From contig NZ_QOHG01000017.1 in the NCBI RefSeq assembly GCF_003319125.1, positions 1 through 64,000 on the forward strand: a DNA stretch of 64,000 nucleotides, in the 5' to 3' direction. The notes beneath the pieces are model-generated. The model saw only the letters and a list, made by a program, of their open reading frames with translations, did not search any database and was not told the DNA's origin. The position numbers and the translations under genes were made by a program. Source of the stretch: Blastococcus sp. TF02A-26. Its GTDB lineage: Bacteria > Actinomycetota > Actinomycetes > Mycobacteriales > Geodermatophilaceae. Positions 43,750 to 52,480 of this stretch are shown here, piece after piece (position 1 is the first letter of the stretch; each line of letters begins with the position of its first letter).

Positions 43750-44807
43750 GGTTCATCCCTCTCGGTGGCGGGGGCGGTGCGGATCAGGAAGACGGTCTGG
43801 CGGGGCACCGGCTGGAGGACGTCGGTCAGCTCGGCGCCGCAGCCGGCGGCCCAGGCGCGCAGGTCGGCGACGGTGACGCCGCGGCCCGGCGTCGCGGCGG
43901 CCATGGTCAGCGAGAGCACGAGCTCGTGGCGGGCCGCGGCGAGGACGGCGTCCCGGCCCGGGTCGGGCTCCGCGGCGCGGTCGGGGCGCGGGTAGTCCGC
44001 GACCACGACCACCCCGCCGGGCGCGGCCAGGTCCACCGCCCGGGCCAGCAGCTGCCGGGCCCGCTCGGGCGGTTCGGCGCGCAGCACGTGGGCGAGGACG
44101 ACGACGTGGGCGCACCCGGCCGGCAGATCCACCTCGAGGTAGTCGCCCTCGATCAGCGTCACCCGGGCGGAGAGGCCGGCGTCGTCGACCCTCGACGCGG
44201 CGACCGGGAGGACGCCGGGCAGGTCGACCCCGACGGCCGTGGCGTCCGCGCGGTCGGCGAGCAGCGCGGTCAGCCAGGCGCCGGAGCCGCAACCCAGGTC
44301 GACGACGTGGGGCGCCTCGGGCCACAGCCCGCGCTCGGCCAGGGCCGCGGCGACGCCGGTCGCCACCGCCCGCTGGGTCGGCGCGGTCGCGCGGACCAGG
44401 TCCGGGTACATCGCGGTCAGGTCGGCGGCCGTCCCGGCGGGCACCGACCCGCTGCGGATGGTCCCGGCCAGCTGCTGCCAGCCCGACCAGGGGCCGGGCG
44501 ACAGCGTCGCCAGGGCCGCCATCGACGCCGGTGAGTCCCGGGTCAGGAAGCGCTCGGCCACCGGCGTGAGGCCGAAGGCGACCCCGTCGGTGGTCAGCAG
44601 GCCCAGCGAGACCAGCAGCTCGGCCAGGAGCTCCACGGCGCCGTCGTCGGCCGCCCCCACCGCCGCGGCGAGGTCCGGCGCGGGCAACCCGCCGTCGGCC
44701 AGGGCGTCGACGAGGCCGAGCTCGAGCGCGGCTCCCAGCGCCCCGAACGCGGCCAGGCCGTTGACCGCGTCCCAGACCGGGCCGGGCCCGACGGGTGGCG
44801 CACTCAC
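43746..44807 (-). CDS. O-methyltransferase family 2 (SAM-dependent)
   Basis: This 353-residue enzyme resembles plant-caffeate/hydroxyneurosporene-type O-methyltransferases. An N-terminal winged-helix dimerisation region (LGAALELGLVDALADGGLPA, then LLAELLVSLGLLTTDGVAFG) precedes the SAM site HVVDLGCGSGAWLTALLA. HVVVLAHVLRAEPPE and LAAPGGVVVVADYPR follow. In a catabolic operon it could run as a methyltransferase that protects or releases methyl groups, or it may modify a pathway phenol. The GTG start overlaps the preceding dehydrogenase by 4 bp, and the gene overlaps the amidohydrolase by 4 bp. Confidence 0.83.
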   Translation of the reverse strand: MSAPPVGPGPVWDAVNGLAAFGALGAALELGLVDALADGGLPAPDLAAAVGAADDGAVELLAELLVSLGLLTTDGVAFGLTPVAERFLTRDSPASMAALATLSPGPWSGWQQLAGTIRSGSVPAGTAADLTAMYPDLVRATAPTQRAVATGVAAALAERGLWPEAPHVVDLGCGSGAWLTALLADRADATAVGVDLPGVLPVAASRVDDAGLSARVTLIEGDYLEVDLPAGCAHVVVLAHVLRAEPPERARQLLARAVDLAAPGGVVVVADYPRPDRAAEPDPGRDAVLAAARHELVLSLTMAAATPGRGVTVADLRAWAAGCGAELTDVLQPVPRQTVFLIRTAPATERDEP

Positions 44808-45850
44808 GGCCGGAGCACGATCTTGCCGGTGGCCCGCCGCGACTCCATGTGCCGCTGCGCCGCCGCGGCGTCGGTCAGGGCGAACTCGCTGTCGACCGGC
44901 GTGCGGAAGCCCGAGCTCCAGTACCGCTCGAGCATCGGTGCGAACTCGCGGCGGTCGTAGGGGTCCGAGCCGAGGAACCGCAGCCCGAAGTGGTAGGCGT
45001 AGACGAGGTCGAACGACGTCCGGTCGCCGGTGGTGTTGCCGAGGAAGACCATCCGGCCGCGGGGCGCCATGCTGTAGACCGAGGCATCCCACACCGCGGG
45101 CCCCACGTGGTCGACGACGAGGTCGACCCCGCGGCCGTCGGTGAAGCCGCGGGCGGCACCGACCAGGTCCGTGGTCGAGGTGTCCACCACCAGGTCGGCG
45201 CCGAGGGCCTCGGCGTAGGCGACCTTGCCCGGGCTGCTGACGGTGGTGAGGACCCGGGCGCCGGCCGCTCTCGCCAGCTGGATCGCCGCGGTGCTGACGC
45301 CGCTGGCACCGGCGTGCACGAGCACGGTCTCGCCGGCCTGGACGGCCGCCACCTCGACCAGCGCGTGCCAGGCGGTCATCCAGATCGTCGGGACCAGCGC
45401 CGCCTCGACCAGGTCCACGCCGTCGGGCACCCGGTGCACGTTGGCCGCCGGGACGACGACGTACTCGGCGTACCCGCCGGCGACGTTGCCGCCGACGACG
45501 CGCGCGGTGCCGCACAGCCCGTCGGCGCCGCTGCGGCAGGCCGGGCAGTCGTCGCAGGGGACGGCGGGGTTGACCACGACCCGGGTGCCGGAGCGGGCGT
45601 CCGGGAACGCGTCGAGGTCGACGTCGGGACCGAGGCCGACCACGGTGCCGGCCACGTCCATGCCGGCCACGTGCGGCAGGTCGAAGCCGGGGATGAGGGC
45701 GGGGCCCCGGCGCTGGAGGACGTCGAGGTGGTTGAGGCCGCAGGCGGCGACGGCGACGAGCACCTCGCCGGCGCCGGGGGTGGGGACGTCGGACTCGGCG
45801 ACCTCGAGGACGTCGACGTCGCCGTGGACGCGGTACTGGATGCTCTTCAC
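44804..45850 (-). CDS. Zinc-binding alcohol dehydrogenase / quinone oxidoreductase (copy 1)
   Basis: This 348-residue medium-chain dehydrogenase/reductase has CGLNHLDVLQRRG near the N-terminus, then LPHVAGMDVAGTVVGLG. A structural-zinc Cys cluster (CDDCPACRSGADGLC) follows, then a Rossmann NADP site (VLVHAGASGVSTAAIQLARA) and FLGNTTGDR. The catalytic-zinc residues of true alcohol dehydrogenases are only partly kept. It may reduce a quinone or enone or oxidise an alcohol. The GTG at 45850 has GGGAGAAG upstream. It is paralogous to 53949-54971. It starts after a 161-bp gap that holds no visible gene. Confidence 0.83.
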   Translation of the reverse strand: MKSIQYRVHGDVDVLEVAESDVPTPGAGEVLVAVAACGLNHLDVLQRRGPALIPGFDLPHVAGMDVAGTVVGLGPDVDLDAFPDARSGTRVVVNPAVPCDDCPACRSGADGLCGTARVVGGNVAGGYAEYVVVPAANVHRVPDGVDLVEAALVPTIWMTAWHALVEVAAVQAGETVLVHAGASGVSTAAIQLARAAGARVLTTVSSPGKVAYAEALGADLVVDTSTTDLVGAARGFTDGRGVDLVVDHVGPAVWDASVYSMAPRGRMVFLGNTTGDRTSFDLVYAYHFGLRFLGSDPYDRREFAPMLERYWSSGFRTPVDSEFALTDAAAAQRHMESRRATGKIVLRP

Positions 45851-46011
45851 TGGCTTCTCCCGGGGAGGACCGACACAGGGTCCGGCCGGGCGTCCCGGTT
45901 CCGCGGCACGCCCGATCGGCATGCAACGGCGGGATCCAGCGGGCGTCGTCGCCGCGCTCCCCCATCCCGGTCTGTTGCCGACGCGGGTGGGTCGAGGGTG
46001 GTGCAGGAGGG

Positions 46012-46422
46012 TCAGCGGGCCGCTGCGTCGGCGGCCTCGATCTGGGCGGCGACCACCTCCCCGTCCCAGTAGTCCGCGCGGGCGGCGACCAGGCCGTCGC
46101 GCACGCGGAACCGGAAGACCCCGCGCACGTCGACGGGCACCTCGGGGGCGCCGTCGCGCTGCATGCGCGCGGTCATCCGGTAGGCGAGCGCCGCGCGGTC
46201 GCCGTCCACCAGCAGCTCCTCGACCTCGTACCGCAGGTCGGCGAACGTGCCGAGGAAGCCCGGCAGCCGCTCCCGGTACGCCGCGCGGCCGGTGAGGCTC
46301 CGCCCCCGGGCACTGGTGTGCTCGTTGACGAAGTCCTCGGTCACGCGGGCGGCGACGGCGTCGGCGTCGCCGTCGTTGAGGGCCGCCAGGTAGTCCAGGA
46401 CGGCGCCGCGGGTGTCGCTCAC
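46012..46422 (-). CDS. SnoaL/NTF2-like protein
   Basis: This 136-residue protein has the SnoaL-like NTF2 fold: VLDYLAALNDGDADAVAARV, then FVNEHTSARGRSLTGRAAY and YEVEELLVDGDRAALAYRM. Members are polyketide cyclases, isomerases or small hydrolases. The GTG start follows directly on the stop of the VOC gene with no gap, so translation is coupled. Its role in the pathway is unknown; ring closure or isomerisation of an intermediate is possible. Confidence 0.78.
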   Translation of the reverse strand: MSDTRGAVLDYLAALNDGDADAVAARVTEDFVNEHTSARGRSLTGRAAYRERLPGFLGTFADLRYEVEELLVDGDRAALAYRMTARMQRDGAPEVPVDVRGVFRFRVRDGLVAARADYWDGEVVAAQIEAADAAAR

Positions 46423-46881
46423 TCAGGCACCCGTGCCCCACTTGCCGCGCACCAGCTCGTACACCTTCTGGTTGTGCGAGATCTCGATGACGTTGCCGTC
46501 GGGGTCGTTGAGCGCGCAGATGTAGCCGACGACGCCGGGCATGTCGCGCGGCTCCCACTGCAGCGTGCCCGCCTCGCGCGCCTTGTCGGCGATCGCGTCG
46601 ACGTCCTCGCGGTTGGGGACCTCGATGCCCAGGTGCGCGAAGGGCTTGAGCAGGCCGAGCTTGCCCCCCTTGGCGCTGTTGAACGACACCAGGACCAGCA
46701 CGAACGGGGAGTCGGCCTGCTTGTCGTTGGACAGCCACGCGCTCTCGCCGTCGTCGTCGGCGAACCGCTCGACGACGACCAGCGGGGTGAGCGACGTGTA
46801 GAACTCGATCGAGGCGTCCAGGTCGCCGCAGGGCAGCGCCACGTGCGTCCAGCGGGCCTCGGTCAGTCGGGTCTCGGTCAT
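46423..46881 (-). CDS. VOC-family protein (copy 2)
   Basis: This 152-residue paralogue of 41840-42307 shares TEARWTHVALP, IEFYTSLTPLVVVERFADDD, SAWLSN and a C-terminal GYICALNDPDGNVIEISHNQ. Probable metal ligands are His in WTHVAL, His in AHLGIEVP and Glu in VIEISHN. The two copies may act on related intermediates. It lies 43 bp after the ABC permease and abuts the SnoaL gene. Confidence 0.82.
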   Translation of the reverse strand: MTETRLTEARWTHVALPCGDLDASIEFYTSLTPLVVVERFADDDGESAWLSNDKQADSPFVLVLVSFNSAKGGKLGLLKPFAHLGIEVPNREDVDAIADKAREAGTLQWEPRDMPGVVGYICALNDPDGNVIEISHNQKVYELVRGKWGTGA

Positions 46882-46924
46882 GCGGGGTGCTCCTTTTCTG
46901 CGTCGGCGACGGTGCCGTGCGGGC

Positions 46925-47833
46925 TCACACGAGCCCTCTCTCGAACGGTTTGCTCAGGGCGCGGGGCTCGCGCTGGGACTTGGCCATGACCACCATGACC
47001 GCCAGGGCCAGCAGGTACGGGGCGGCGACCAGCAGCTGGGCGTTCAGCTCGACGCCGAGCGACGGAAGGGCCAGGCGCAGCGCGTCGGCGGCCCCGAAGA
47101 GGAAGCAGCCGAGCAGGGTGCCCTTGAGCCGCCACGCGCCGAAGATCACCGCGGCGATGACGATGAAGCCGCGCCCCGCGGTCATGTTGTTGTTGAACGA
47201 GCCGACCAGGCCGACCGACAGGTAGGCCCCGCCGAGGCCCGACATCACGCCGCACCACATGAGCGCCTGGCGCCGGCGGACGTTCACCTTGATGCCGCTG
47301 ACGTCCGCGGCCTGCGGGTTCTCCCCCACCGCGCGCAGCTCCAGGCCCCACCGGGTGCGGTTGACCAGGAACCAGGTGAGCGGGACGACGAGCAGGAGCA
47401 GGTAGAACGGCCAGCGCTGCTCGAACAGGACGCCCAGCAGCGGGATCTCCGCCAGGCCGGGGACGCGCAGCACCCCGACCTGCGAGCGGCTGAACTCCGT
47501 CGTCTGCAGCAGGAAGCTGGTCATCCCGAGCACGAAGATGTTGATCACCAGACCCACCACGAAGGTGTTGATCTGGATCCGGTGCGACAGGTTGGCGTGG
47601 ACCAGGGCGACGAGCAGGCCCACGAGCGCACCGGCGAACAGGCCCACCGTGGGGCTGCCCGTCGCGCTGCCGACGGCGATCGCGCCGAAGGCGCCGGAGA
47701 GCATCATGCCCTCGACGGAGATGTTCAACGTCCCCGCGCGCTCGGCCAGGTACTCGCCGCACGCGGCGAAGGCCAGCGGGGCGGTCAGGCGCAGGGCGCT
47801 GGCGAGCACCGTGCCGCCGTCGTCGAGCCACAT
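46925..47833 (-). CDS. ABC transporter permease, BMP/nucleoside-type (YufQ-like)
   Basis: This 302-residue integral membrane subunit has about eight to nine helices. The family hallmark is AERAGTLNISVEGMMLSGAF near the N-terminus, then FVVGLVINIFVLGMTSFLL and LRAVGENPQAADVSGIKVN at the ATPase contact. It pairs with the permease encoded just upstream (1-bp overlap) to form the channel. Related systems import nucleosides or other purine-like compounds together with a BMP-type binding lipoprotein. Confidence 0.9.
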   Translation of the reverse strand: MWLDDGGTVLASALRLTAPLAFAACGEYLAERAGTLNISVEGMMLSGAFGAIAVGSATGSPTVGLFAGALVGLLVALVHANLSHRIQINTFVVGLVINIFVLGMTSFLLQTTEFSRSQVGVLRVPGLAEIPLLGVLFEQRWPFYLLLLVVPLTWFLVNRTRWGLELRAVGENPQAADVSGIKVNVRRRQALMWCGVMSGLGGAYLSVGLVGSFNNNMTAGRGFIVIAAVIFGAWRLKGTLLGCFLFGAADALRLALPSLGVELNAQLLVAAPYLLALAVMVVMAKSQREPRALSKPFERGLV

Positions 47834-49023
47834 CAGACCGGCACCTCTTCCTTGGCGGGCGCGGCGGCCGACGGCCGTGCCGGGGACTCGGGGACCGCAC
47901 CGCGGTTGCGGATGCGGCGTCCCCACAGCGCCGAGAGCACCGGCGGGACGACGAACGCGAGGACGAGCAGCGCCTGGATGACGTCGACGAGGTAGCTGGG
48001 CACGCCGGTGGAGGCCAGGTAGCTCGAACCGGCCCGCAGCCCGCCGAAGAGCACCGCGACCGGCAGGGCCAGGCCGGGACGGCTGCGGGCGACGAGGGCG
48101 ACCAGCAGGCCGTCCCACCCGAAGTTGTTGGAGATCGCGGGCTGGAGCCGGAAGACCGTGCCCATCAGGATGACCCCGCCGGCGAGGCCGGCGAAGGCCC
48201 CCGACAGCACCAGGGCCGAGCCGCCGAGCCGGGAGGCGCGGATGCCCGCGTGCCGGGCGGCCAGCGGGTTGAGCCCCAGCATGCTGAGCCGGAAGCCCCA
48301 GCGGCTGCGGCCGAGCAGCACGGCCAGGACGACGGTGGCGACCACCGCCAGGATCGCCCCGACCCCGATGGTGAGGTCGGGGTACTGGCCGAAGCTGGCC
48401 AGCCGCAGGAACTCCGGCACGGCGTCGGACTGCGGCCGGGCCGGCCCGTTGCCCATGCCCTGCTCCTGCAGCAGCGACGGGCTGAGGACGGCGAACTGCA
48501 CCACCTGGGCGGCGACGAAGGTCAGCAGCAGCGTGGTGACGACGACGTTGACCCCGCGGGTGTAGTACATCGCCGCGCTGATCCCCGACCAGGCGCCGCC
48601 GCCGGCCGCGGCCGCGACCAGCGCGACGGTGATGACCAGCCAGGCCGGCCCCTGCAGGCGGAGGGCGACGAAGCAGCCCACCATCGCGCCGATGAGCAGC
48701 TGGCCCTCCTGGCCGATGTTGAACACCCCGGCCCGGTTGGCGATGCAGGCGCCCAGCGCGACCAGCAGCAGGGGAGCGGCGTTGACGAACGTCTGCGACC
48801 AGCCGGCGGCGTCGGCGATGCTGCCGGTGTAGAGCGCGTCGACCACCTCCGAGGGCGACCCGTCGGAGATCGTGACGAGCAGCGCGGCCAGCGCCATCGC
48901 GAGGGCGACGCAGCCGACCGTGATGCCGGCCGTCCGCCACGCATCCGCGCTGGGGCGGCGCAGCCCGGTGCTGCCGACGACGTAGCTGGCCAGGGGCCGG
49001 CGGACGGGAGCGGGACCGGTCAC
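47833..49023 (-). CDS. ABC transporter permease, BMP/nucleoside-type (YufP-like)
   Basis: This 396-residue permease is the larger of the pair. The hallmark is ANRAGVFNIGQEGQLLIGAM, with helices through the rest, GFRLSMLGLNPLAARHAGI as the coupling region and a polar C-terminal tail of about 35 residues. The GTG start overlaps the ATPase stop by 4 bp. The order on the minus strand is binding lipoprotein, ATPase, permease, permease, as in other BMP systems. Confidence 0.9.
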   Translation of the reverse strand: MTGPAPVRRPLASYVVGSTGLRRPSADAWRTAGITVGCVALAMALAALLVTISDGSPSEVVDALYTGSIADAAGWSQTFVNAAPLLLVALGACIANRAGVFNIGQEGQLLIGAMVGCFVALRLQGPAWLVITVALVAAAAGGGAWSGISAAMYYTRGVNVVVTTLLLTFVAAQVVQFAVLSPSLLQEQGMGNGPARPQSDAVPEFLRLASFGQYPDLTIGVGAILAVVATVVLAVLLGRSRWGFRLSMLGLNPLAARHAGIRASRLGGSALVLSGAFAGLAGGVILMGTVFRLQPAISNNFGWDGLLVALVARSRPGLALPVAVLFGGLRAGSSYLASTGVPSYLVDVIQALLVLAFVVPPVLSALWGRRIRNRGAVPESPARPSAAAPAKEEVPV

Positions 49024-50648
49024 GCCGCCTCACCCCCGACGAGCATGCCCAGGCGCTGCGGGGAGGCCTCGGCGACGTCGAGGACACCGGTGATCCGGCC
49101 CGACGAGATGACCGCGATGCGGCTGGCCAGCGCCATGACCTCCTCCAGTTCGGTCGAGATGAGCAGGACGGCCACGCCCGAGGCCGCCGCCTCGCGCAGC
49201 CGGGCGTACATGTCCTCGATCGCCCCGACGTCCAACCCGTGGGTGGGCTGCGCGGCGACGAGGACGGTGGGCCCGGCGGAGAGCTCGCGGGCCAGGACGA
49301 CGCGCTGCTGGTTGCCGCCGGACAGCGTGCGCAGCGGGGCGTCGATCGAGGGGGTCCGGATGGCGAACCGCTCGATCAGCTCCTGCGCCTGGGCGCGGAC
49401 CTGCGCCCGGCGCATCAGCAGCCGGCCGCTGTACCGGCGCAGGTCGGTCATGACGAGGTTCTCGGCGACGCTCATGTCCAGGACGACGCCGGAGCGGTGC
49501 CGGTCCTCGGGGATCACGCCGACGCCCGCCTCGTGCAGCGCACCCGGGCGGTCGAGCACGACGTCGGTGCCGTCGACCCGCACGGTGCCGGCGTCGGGCT
49601 CGAGCAGGCCCGAGAGCAGGTCGCCCAGGGTCGCCTGCCCGTTCCCCTCGACGCCGTAGAGAGCGACGATCTCGCCGGTCGCCACCTCCAGGTCGAGGGA
49701 GTCCAGCAGCACCCGGCCGTCGGGTCCGGTCACGCACAGCCCGTGCAGGGCGAGCGCGGCGGTGCCCTGGACGTCGGCGGACACCTGGGGGGCCGGCGGC
49801 TCGGCGGGGACGGCGTCCAGGCCGCCCGCGAGCACGGGACTCAGGTGCTTGGCCGGGTCGTCGGTGACCACGAGCCCCAGGGCGGCGCCCTCGGCGTGCA
49901 GCGACACGTCGCGGCCGACCATCTGTCGGGCCAGCTCCGGGGCCGAGGTGTCGGCGGTGCGGCAGGAGAACGCCAGCCGCCCGCGGCGCAGCACCGACAC
50001 GACGTCGGTGGCCGCGGTGATCTCGGCCAGCTTGTGGCTGATCAGGATGACGCCGCGGCCCTCGGCGGCGACCGCGGTGCGCAGCACGTCGAACAGGGCG
50101 GCGGACTCGGCGATGGTGAGCACCGAGGTGGGCTCGTCGAGGATCAGCACCCGCGGATCGCGCCGGAGGGCCTTGATCAGCTCGACCCGCTGCCGCTCGC
50201 CGGCCGAGAGCCGCTCCACCGTCCTGGTGGGGTCGACGACCAGGCCGTAGCGCTTCCCGACCGCCTCGACGTCGGCGCACACGGCGTCCTTGTCGATGCG
50301 GCCGGGCTCGCCGAGCGCGACGTTCTCCCAGACGGTGAGCGGCTCGATCAGGCTGAAGTGCTGGTGCACCATGCCGAGCCCGTGCTCGGCGGCCTGCAGG
50401 GGGGTGTCGATCTCCACCCGGCGGCCGTCGCGGTGCACCTCGCCGGCGTCGGCGTGCACGAGGCCCATGAGGACCTTCATGAGCGTGGACTTGCCGGCGC
50501 CGTTCTCCCCGAGCAGGCCGTGGACCTCACCGCGCTGGACGGTCAGGTCCACGGCGTCGCAGGCCACGACCGGCCCGTAGCGCTTGCTGATGCCCCGCAG
50601 TTCCAGCGCGGGGACGAGCCCGTCGGTACGGGCACGGTCGTGGCTCAT
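49020..50648 (-). CDS. ABC transporter ATPase with two ATP-binding domains (YufO/MglA-like)
   Basis: This 542-residue tandem ATPase has an N-terminal domain with Walker A GLLGENGAGKSTLMKVL, signature VERLSAGERQRVELIKALRR and Walker B VLILDEPTSVLT. The second domain has a degenerate Walker A (YGVEGNGQATLGDLL) but keeps its signature region TLSGGNQQRVVLARELSAG, which is normal for the sugar/nucleoside class. An insertion of about 40 residues separates the halves. It powers import through the two permeases. The binding lipoprotein gene lies 4 bp upstream. Confidence 0.92.
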   Translation of the reverse strand: MSHDRARTDGLVPALELRGISKRYGPVVACDAVDLTVQRGEVHGLLGENGAGKSTLMKVLMGLVHADAGEVHRDGRRVEIDTPLQAAEHGLGMVHQHFSLIEPLTVWENVALGEPGRIDKDAVCADVEAVGKRYGLVVDPTRTVERLSAGERQRVELIKALRRDPRVLILDEPTSVLTIAESAALFDVLRTAVAAEGRGVILISHKLAEITAATDVVSVLRRGRLAFSCRTADTSAPELARQMVGRDVSLHAEGAALGLVVTDDPAKHLSPVLAGGLDAVPAEPPAPQVSADVQGTAALALHGLCVTGPDGRVLLDSLDLEVATGEIVALYGVEGNGQATLGDLLSGLLEPDAGTVRVDGTDVVLDRPGALHEAGVGVIPEDRHRSGVVLDMSVAENLVMTDLRRYSGRLLMRRAQVRAQAQELIERFAIRTPSIDAPLRTLSGGNQQRVVLARELSAGPTVLVAAQPTHGLDVGAIEDMYARLREAAASGVAVLLISTELEEVMALASRIAVISSGRITGVLDVAEASPQRLGMLVGGEAA

Positions 50649-50652
50649 GCGT

Positions 50653-51744
50653 TCAGCTCCCCAGGCGCTCGACCTCGGCGTCGGGGTCGATCGTGCCGTC
50701 CCCGACGGAGGCGATGAAGTCCGCCAGCTGCTGCTCCTGCTCGGGCGTCACGCCACTGTCCTCGCAGAACTGGACGGTGGGCAGCGGGTCGACGCCCATC
50801 TTCCACAGCCGCGTGGTGCCACCCTCGAGCTCACCGTTGGCGAAGTCCTCGAGAGCCACGGCGAAGTACTCGCCCGGGTCGAAGATCACCGAGATCGCGT
50901 AGCCGTCGCCGCAGCGGTCGGTCCCCGGCGTGAGGACCGGGATGCCCGCCTCGAAGCCGAGCTCGGCGGAGGCGTCGGTGGCGCCACCCAGGTACGGGTA
51001 GAGCCCGCCGATGCCCTGGCCGATCTGCGCCTGGGTGGCCTCCACGGCCAGGCCCGAGTCGTCGAAGTCACCGGTGTAGGTGGTGACCACCTCGGCGTCG
51101 GGGACGATCTGCCGCACGCCGGCCTGGAAGGCCTGCGCGGCGATGATGCTGAAGTCCAGCTCCGGGCCGGTCACGAAGCCCGCCGTGGTCGCGCCGCTGC
51201 CCTGCATGAGCAGGCCCAGGGCGTACCCGGCCGCCAGCAGCGACTCCGACGCGGAGTCCTGGCTGAGCACGACGTTGTCGGCGAGCTCGTAGCCCTCCGT
51301 CTGCGACGGCAGGTACCAGATGGTGCCCGCGCAGACGTCCTCCTCGGCCGCCGGCAGGGCGTCGGCGAGCTCGGAGGCGGCGAGGGCGACCATGTCGACG
51401 CCCTGGCGGCACATGTTGCGGGCCTGCTCCAGGGCGTCGGCCGGGTTGATCTCGCCGACCTTGATGAGCTCCCAGCCGTCCTGGCTGTCGACGAACTCCT
51501 GGGCCTTGACCACGAACGACTCGTAGTAGCCGTTGTCGTTGAGGTCGCCGGGGCTGAGGACGCCGATCTTGACGTCGCCGTCGCCGTTGACGTCCGGCTG
51601 CTCGCCCGAGGCGCTGCTGCCGCCGCCGGAGGACCCGCCGTCGGAGCCGCCGTCGTCGTCGGCGTTGTTGCCGCAGGCGCTGAGCGCGACGACGGCGACG
51701 GCCGCCAGCGCGGCGGTGCGCCGCAGGGGTCGGGTGGATGACAT
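50653..51744 (-). CDS. BMP-family substrate-binding lipoprotein
   Basis: This 363-residue lipoprotein is the extracellular receptor of the importer. The signal peptide ends in the lipobox LSAC, with Cys24 probably the lipidated residue. A Gly/Ser/Asp-rich linker follows (GGSDGGSSGGGSS), then two periplasmic-binding-type lobes. Family features are VKIGVLSPGDLNDNGYYESF and GTDRCGDGYAISVIFDPGEY. BMP proteins bind nucleosides, purine-like ligands or quorum signals. Here the neighbours suggest the island's substrate, perhaps an N-heterocycle; that is inference. Confidence 0.88.
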   Translation of the reverse strand: MSSTRPLRRTAALAAVAVVALSACGNNADDDGGSDGGSSGGGSSASGEQPDVNGDGDVKIGVLSPGDLNDNGYYESFVVKAQEFVDSQDGWELIKVGEINPADALEQARNMCRQGVDMVALAASELADALPAAEEDVCAGTIWYLPSQTEGYELADNVVLSQDSASESLLAAGYALGLLMQGSGATTAGFVTGPELDFSIIAAQAFQAGVRQIVPDAEVVTTYTGDFDDSGLAVEATQAQIGQGIGGLYPYLGGATDASAELGFEAGIPVLTPGTDRCGDGYAISVIFDPGEYFAVALEDFANGELEGGTTRLWKMGVDPLPTVQFCEDSGVTPEQEQQLADFIASVGDGTIDPDAEVERLGS

Positions 51745-51817
51745 GTGCTGCCTCCCGGGTCGAGGTGAGGGGGTCGGGGACTGTGGAGCCGGTGGTGCGG
51801 TGTGCTGCGCGACCGGC

Positions 51818-52480
51818 TCAGCCGGCGCTGTCGACCAGGTCCGCGTACGCGACGCGCTCCTGCTCGAAGACGGCGTCGCCGGTGGCGGCGACGAAGTACG
51901 GGAAGCCCATCCGGCCGATCGCGGCGACCCGGGTCGGGTCGATCCGGGTCTCGCTGTCGTCGGCCAGCAACTCCTCCGAGACGCGGATGTTCACGACCTC
52001 GGCCAGCACGATGTGCACGCCGGAGAAGCAGGAGGTGGGGTCGCCGCGGTCGATCGACTCGAGCACCCGGCACTCCATGTGCGCCGGGCTCTCGGCGACC
52101 GACGGCGCGGCGACGACCTCCGAGGGGCGGGTGGTCCAGCCGACGAGCTCGGCCTCGTCGACGCCGGCCGGGTACTCGCGGGCCACGGTCTCGATGTGGT
52201 CGGCCATCGCCGTCGTCGTCAGGTTGATGACGAACTCGCCGGTCGCCTCCAGGTTCACCCAGGTGTCCTTGGGCTCCGGCGTCTCCTCGCGGACCGTGCC
52301 GATGGTGACGGCGACCGTGGGCGGCAGCCCGCAGACCGGCATGAAGTAGCTGAACGGCGCGACGTTCACCCCGGCCGGGCCGGTCGTGGAGATCATGGCG
52401 ATCGGCCGCGGCACGACCAGCTGGGAGAGCAGGCCCTGCAGCTGCGCCGGGGAGCGGCCGGCCAGGTCGATGGTCTTCAC
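51818..52480 (-). CDS. Flavin reductase family protein
   Basis: This 220-residue FMN-binding split-barrel protein resembles the flavin reductase family (VVPRPIAMISTTGPAGVNVA, PFSYFMPVCGLPPTVAVTIG, KDTWVNLEATGEFVINLTT). Some members supply FMNH2 to two-component monooxygenases and others act alone. No flavin-dependent monooxygenase gene is adjacent. The GTG at 52480 overlaps the amidohydrolase stop by 4 bp. It is separated from the importer lipoprotein by 73 bp. Confidence 0.83.
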   Translation of the reverse strand: MKTIDLAGRSPAQLQGLLSQLVVPRPIAMISTTGPAGVNVAPFSYFMPVCGLPPTVAVTIGTVREETPEPKDTWVNLEATGEFVINLTTTAMADHIETVAREYPAGVDEAELVGWTTRPSEVVAAPSVAESPAHMECRVLESIDRGDPTSCFSGVHIVLAEVVNIRVSEELLADDSETRIDPTRVAAIGRMGFPYFVAATGDAVFEQERVAYADLVDSAG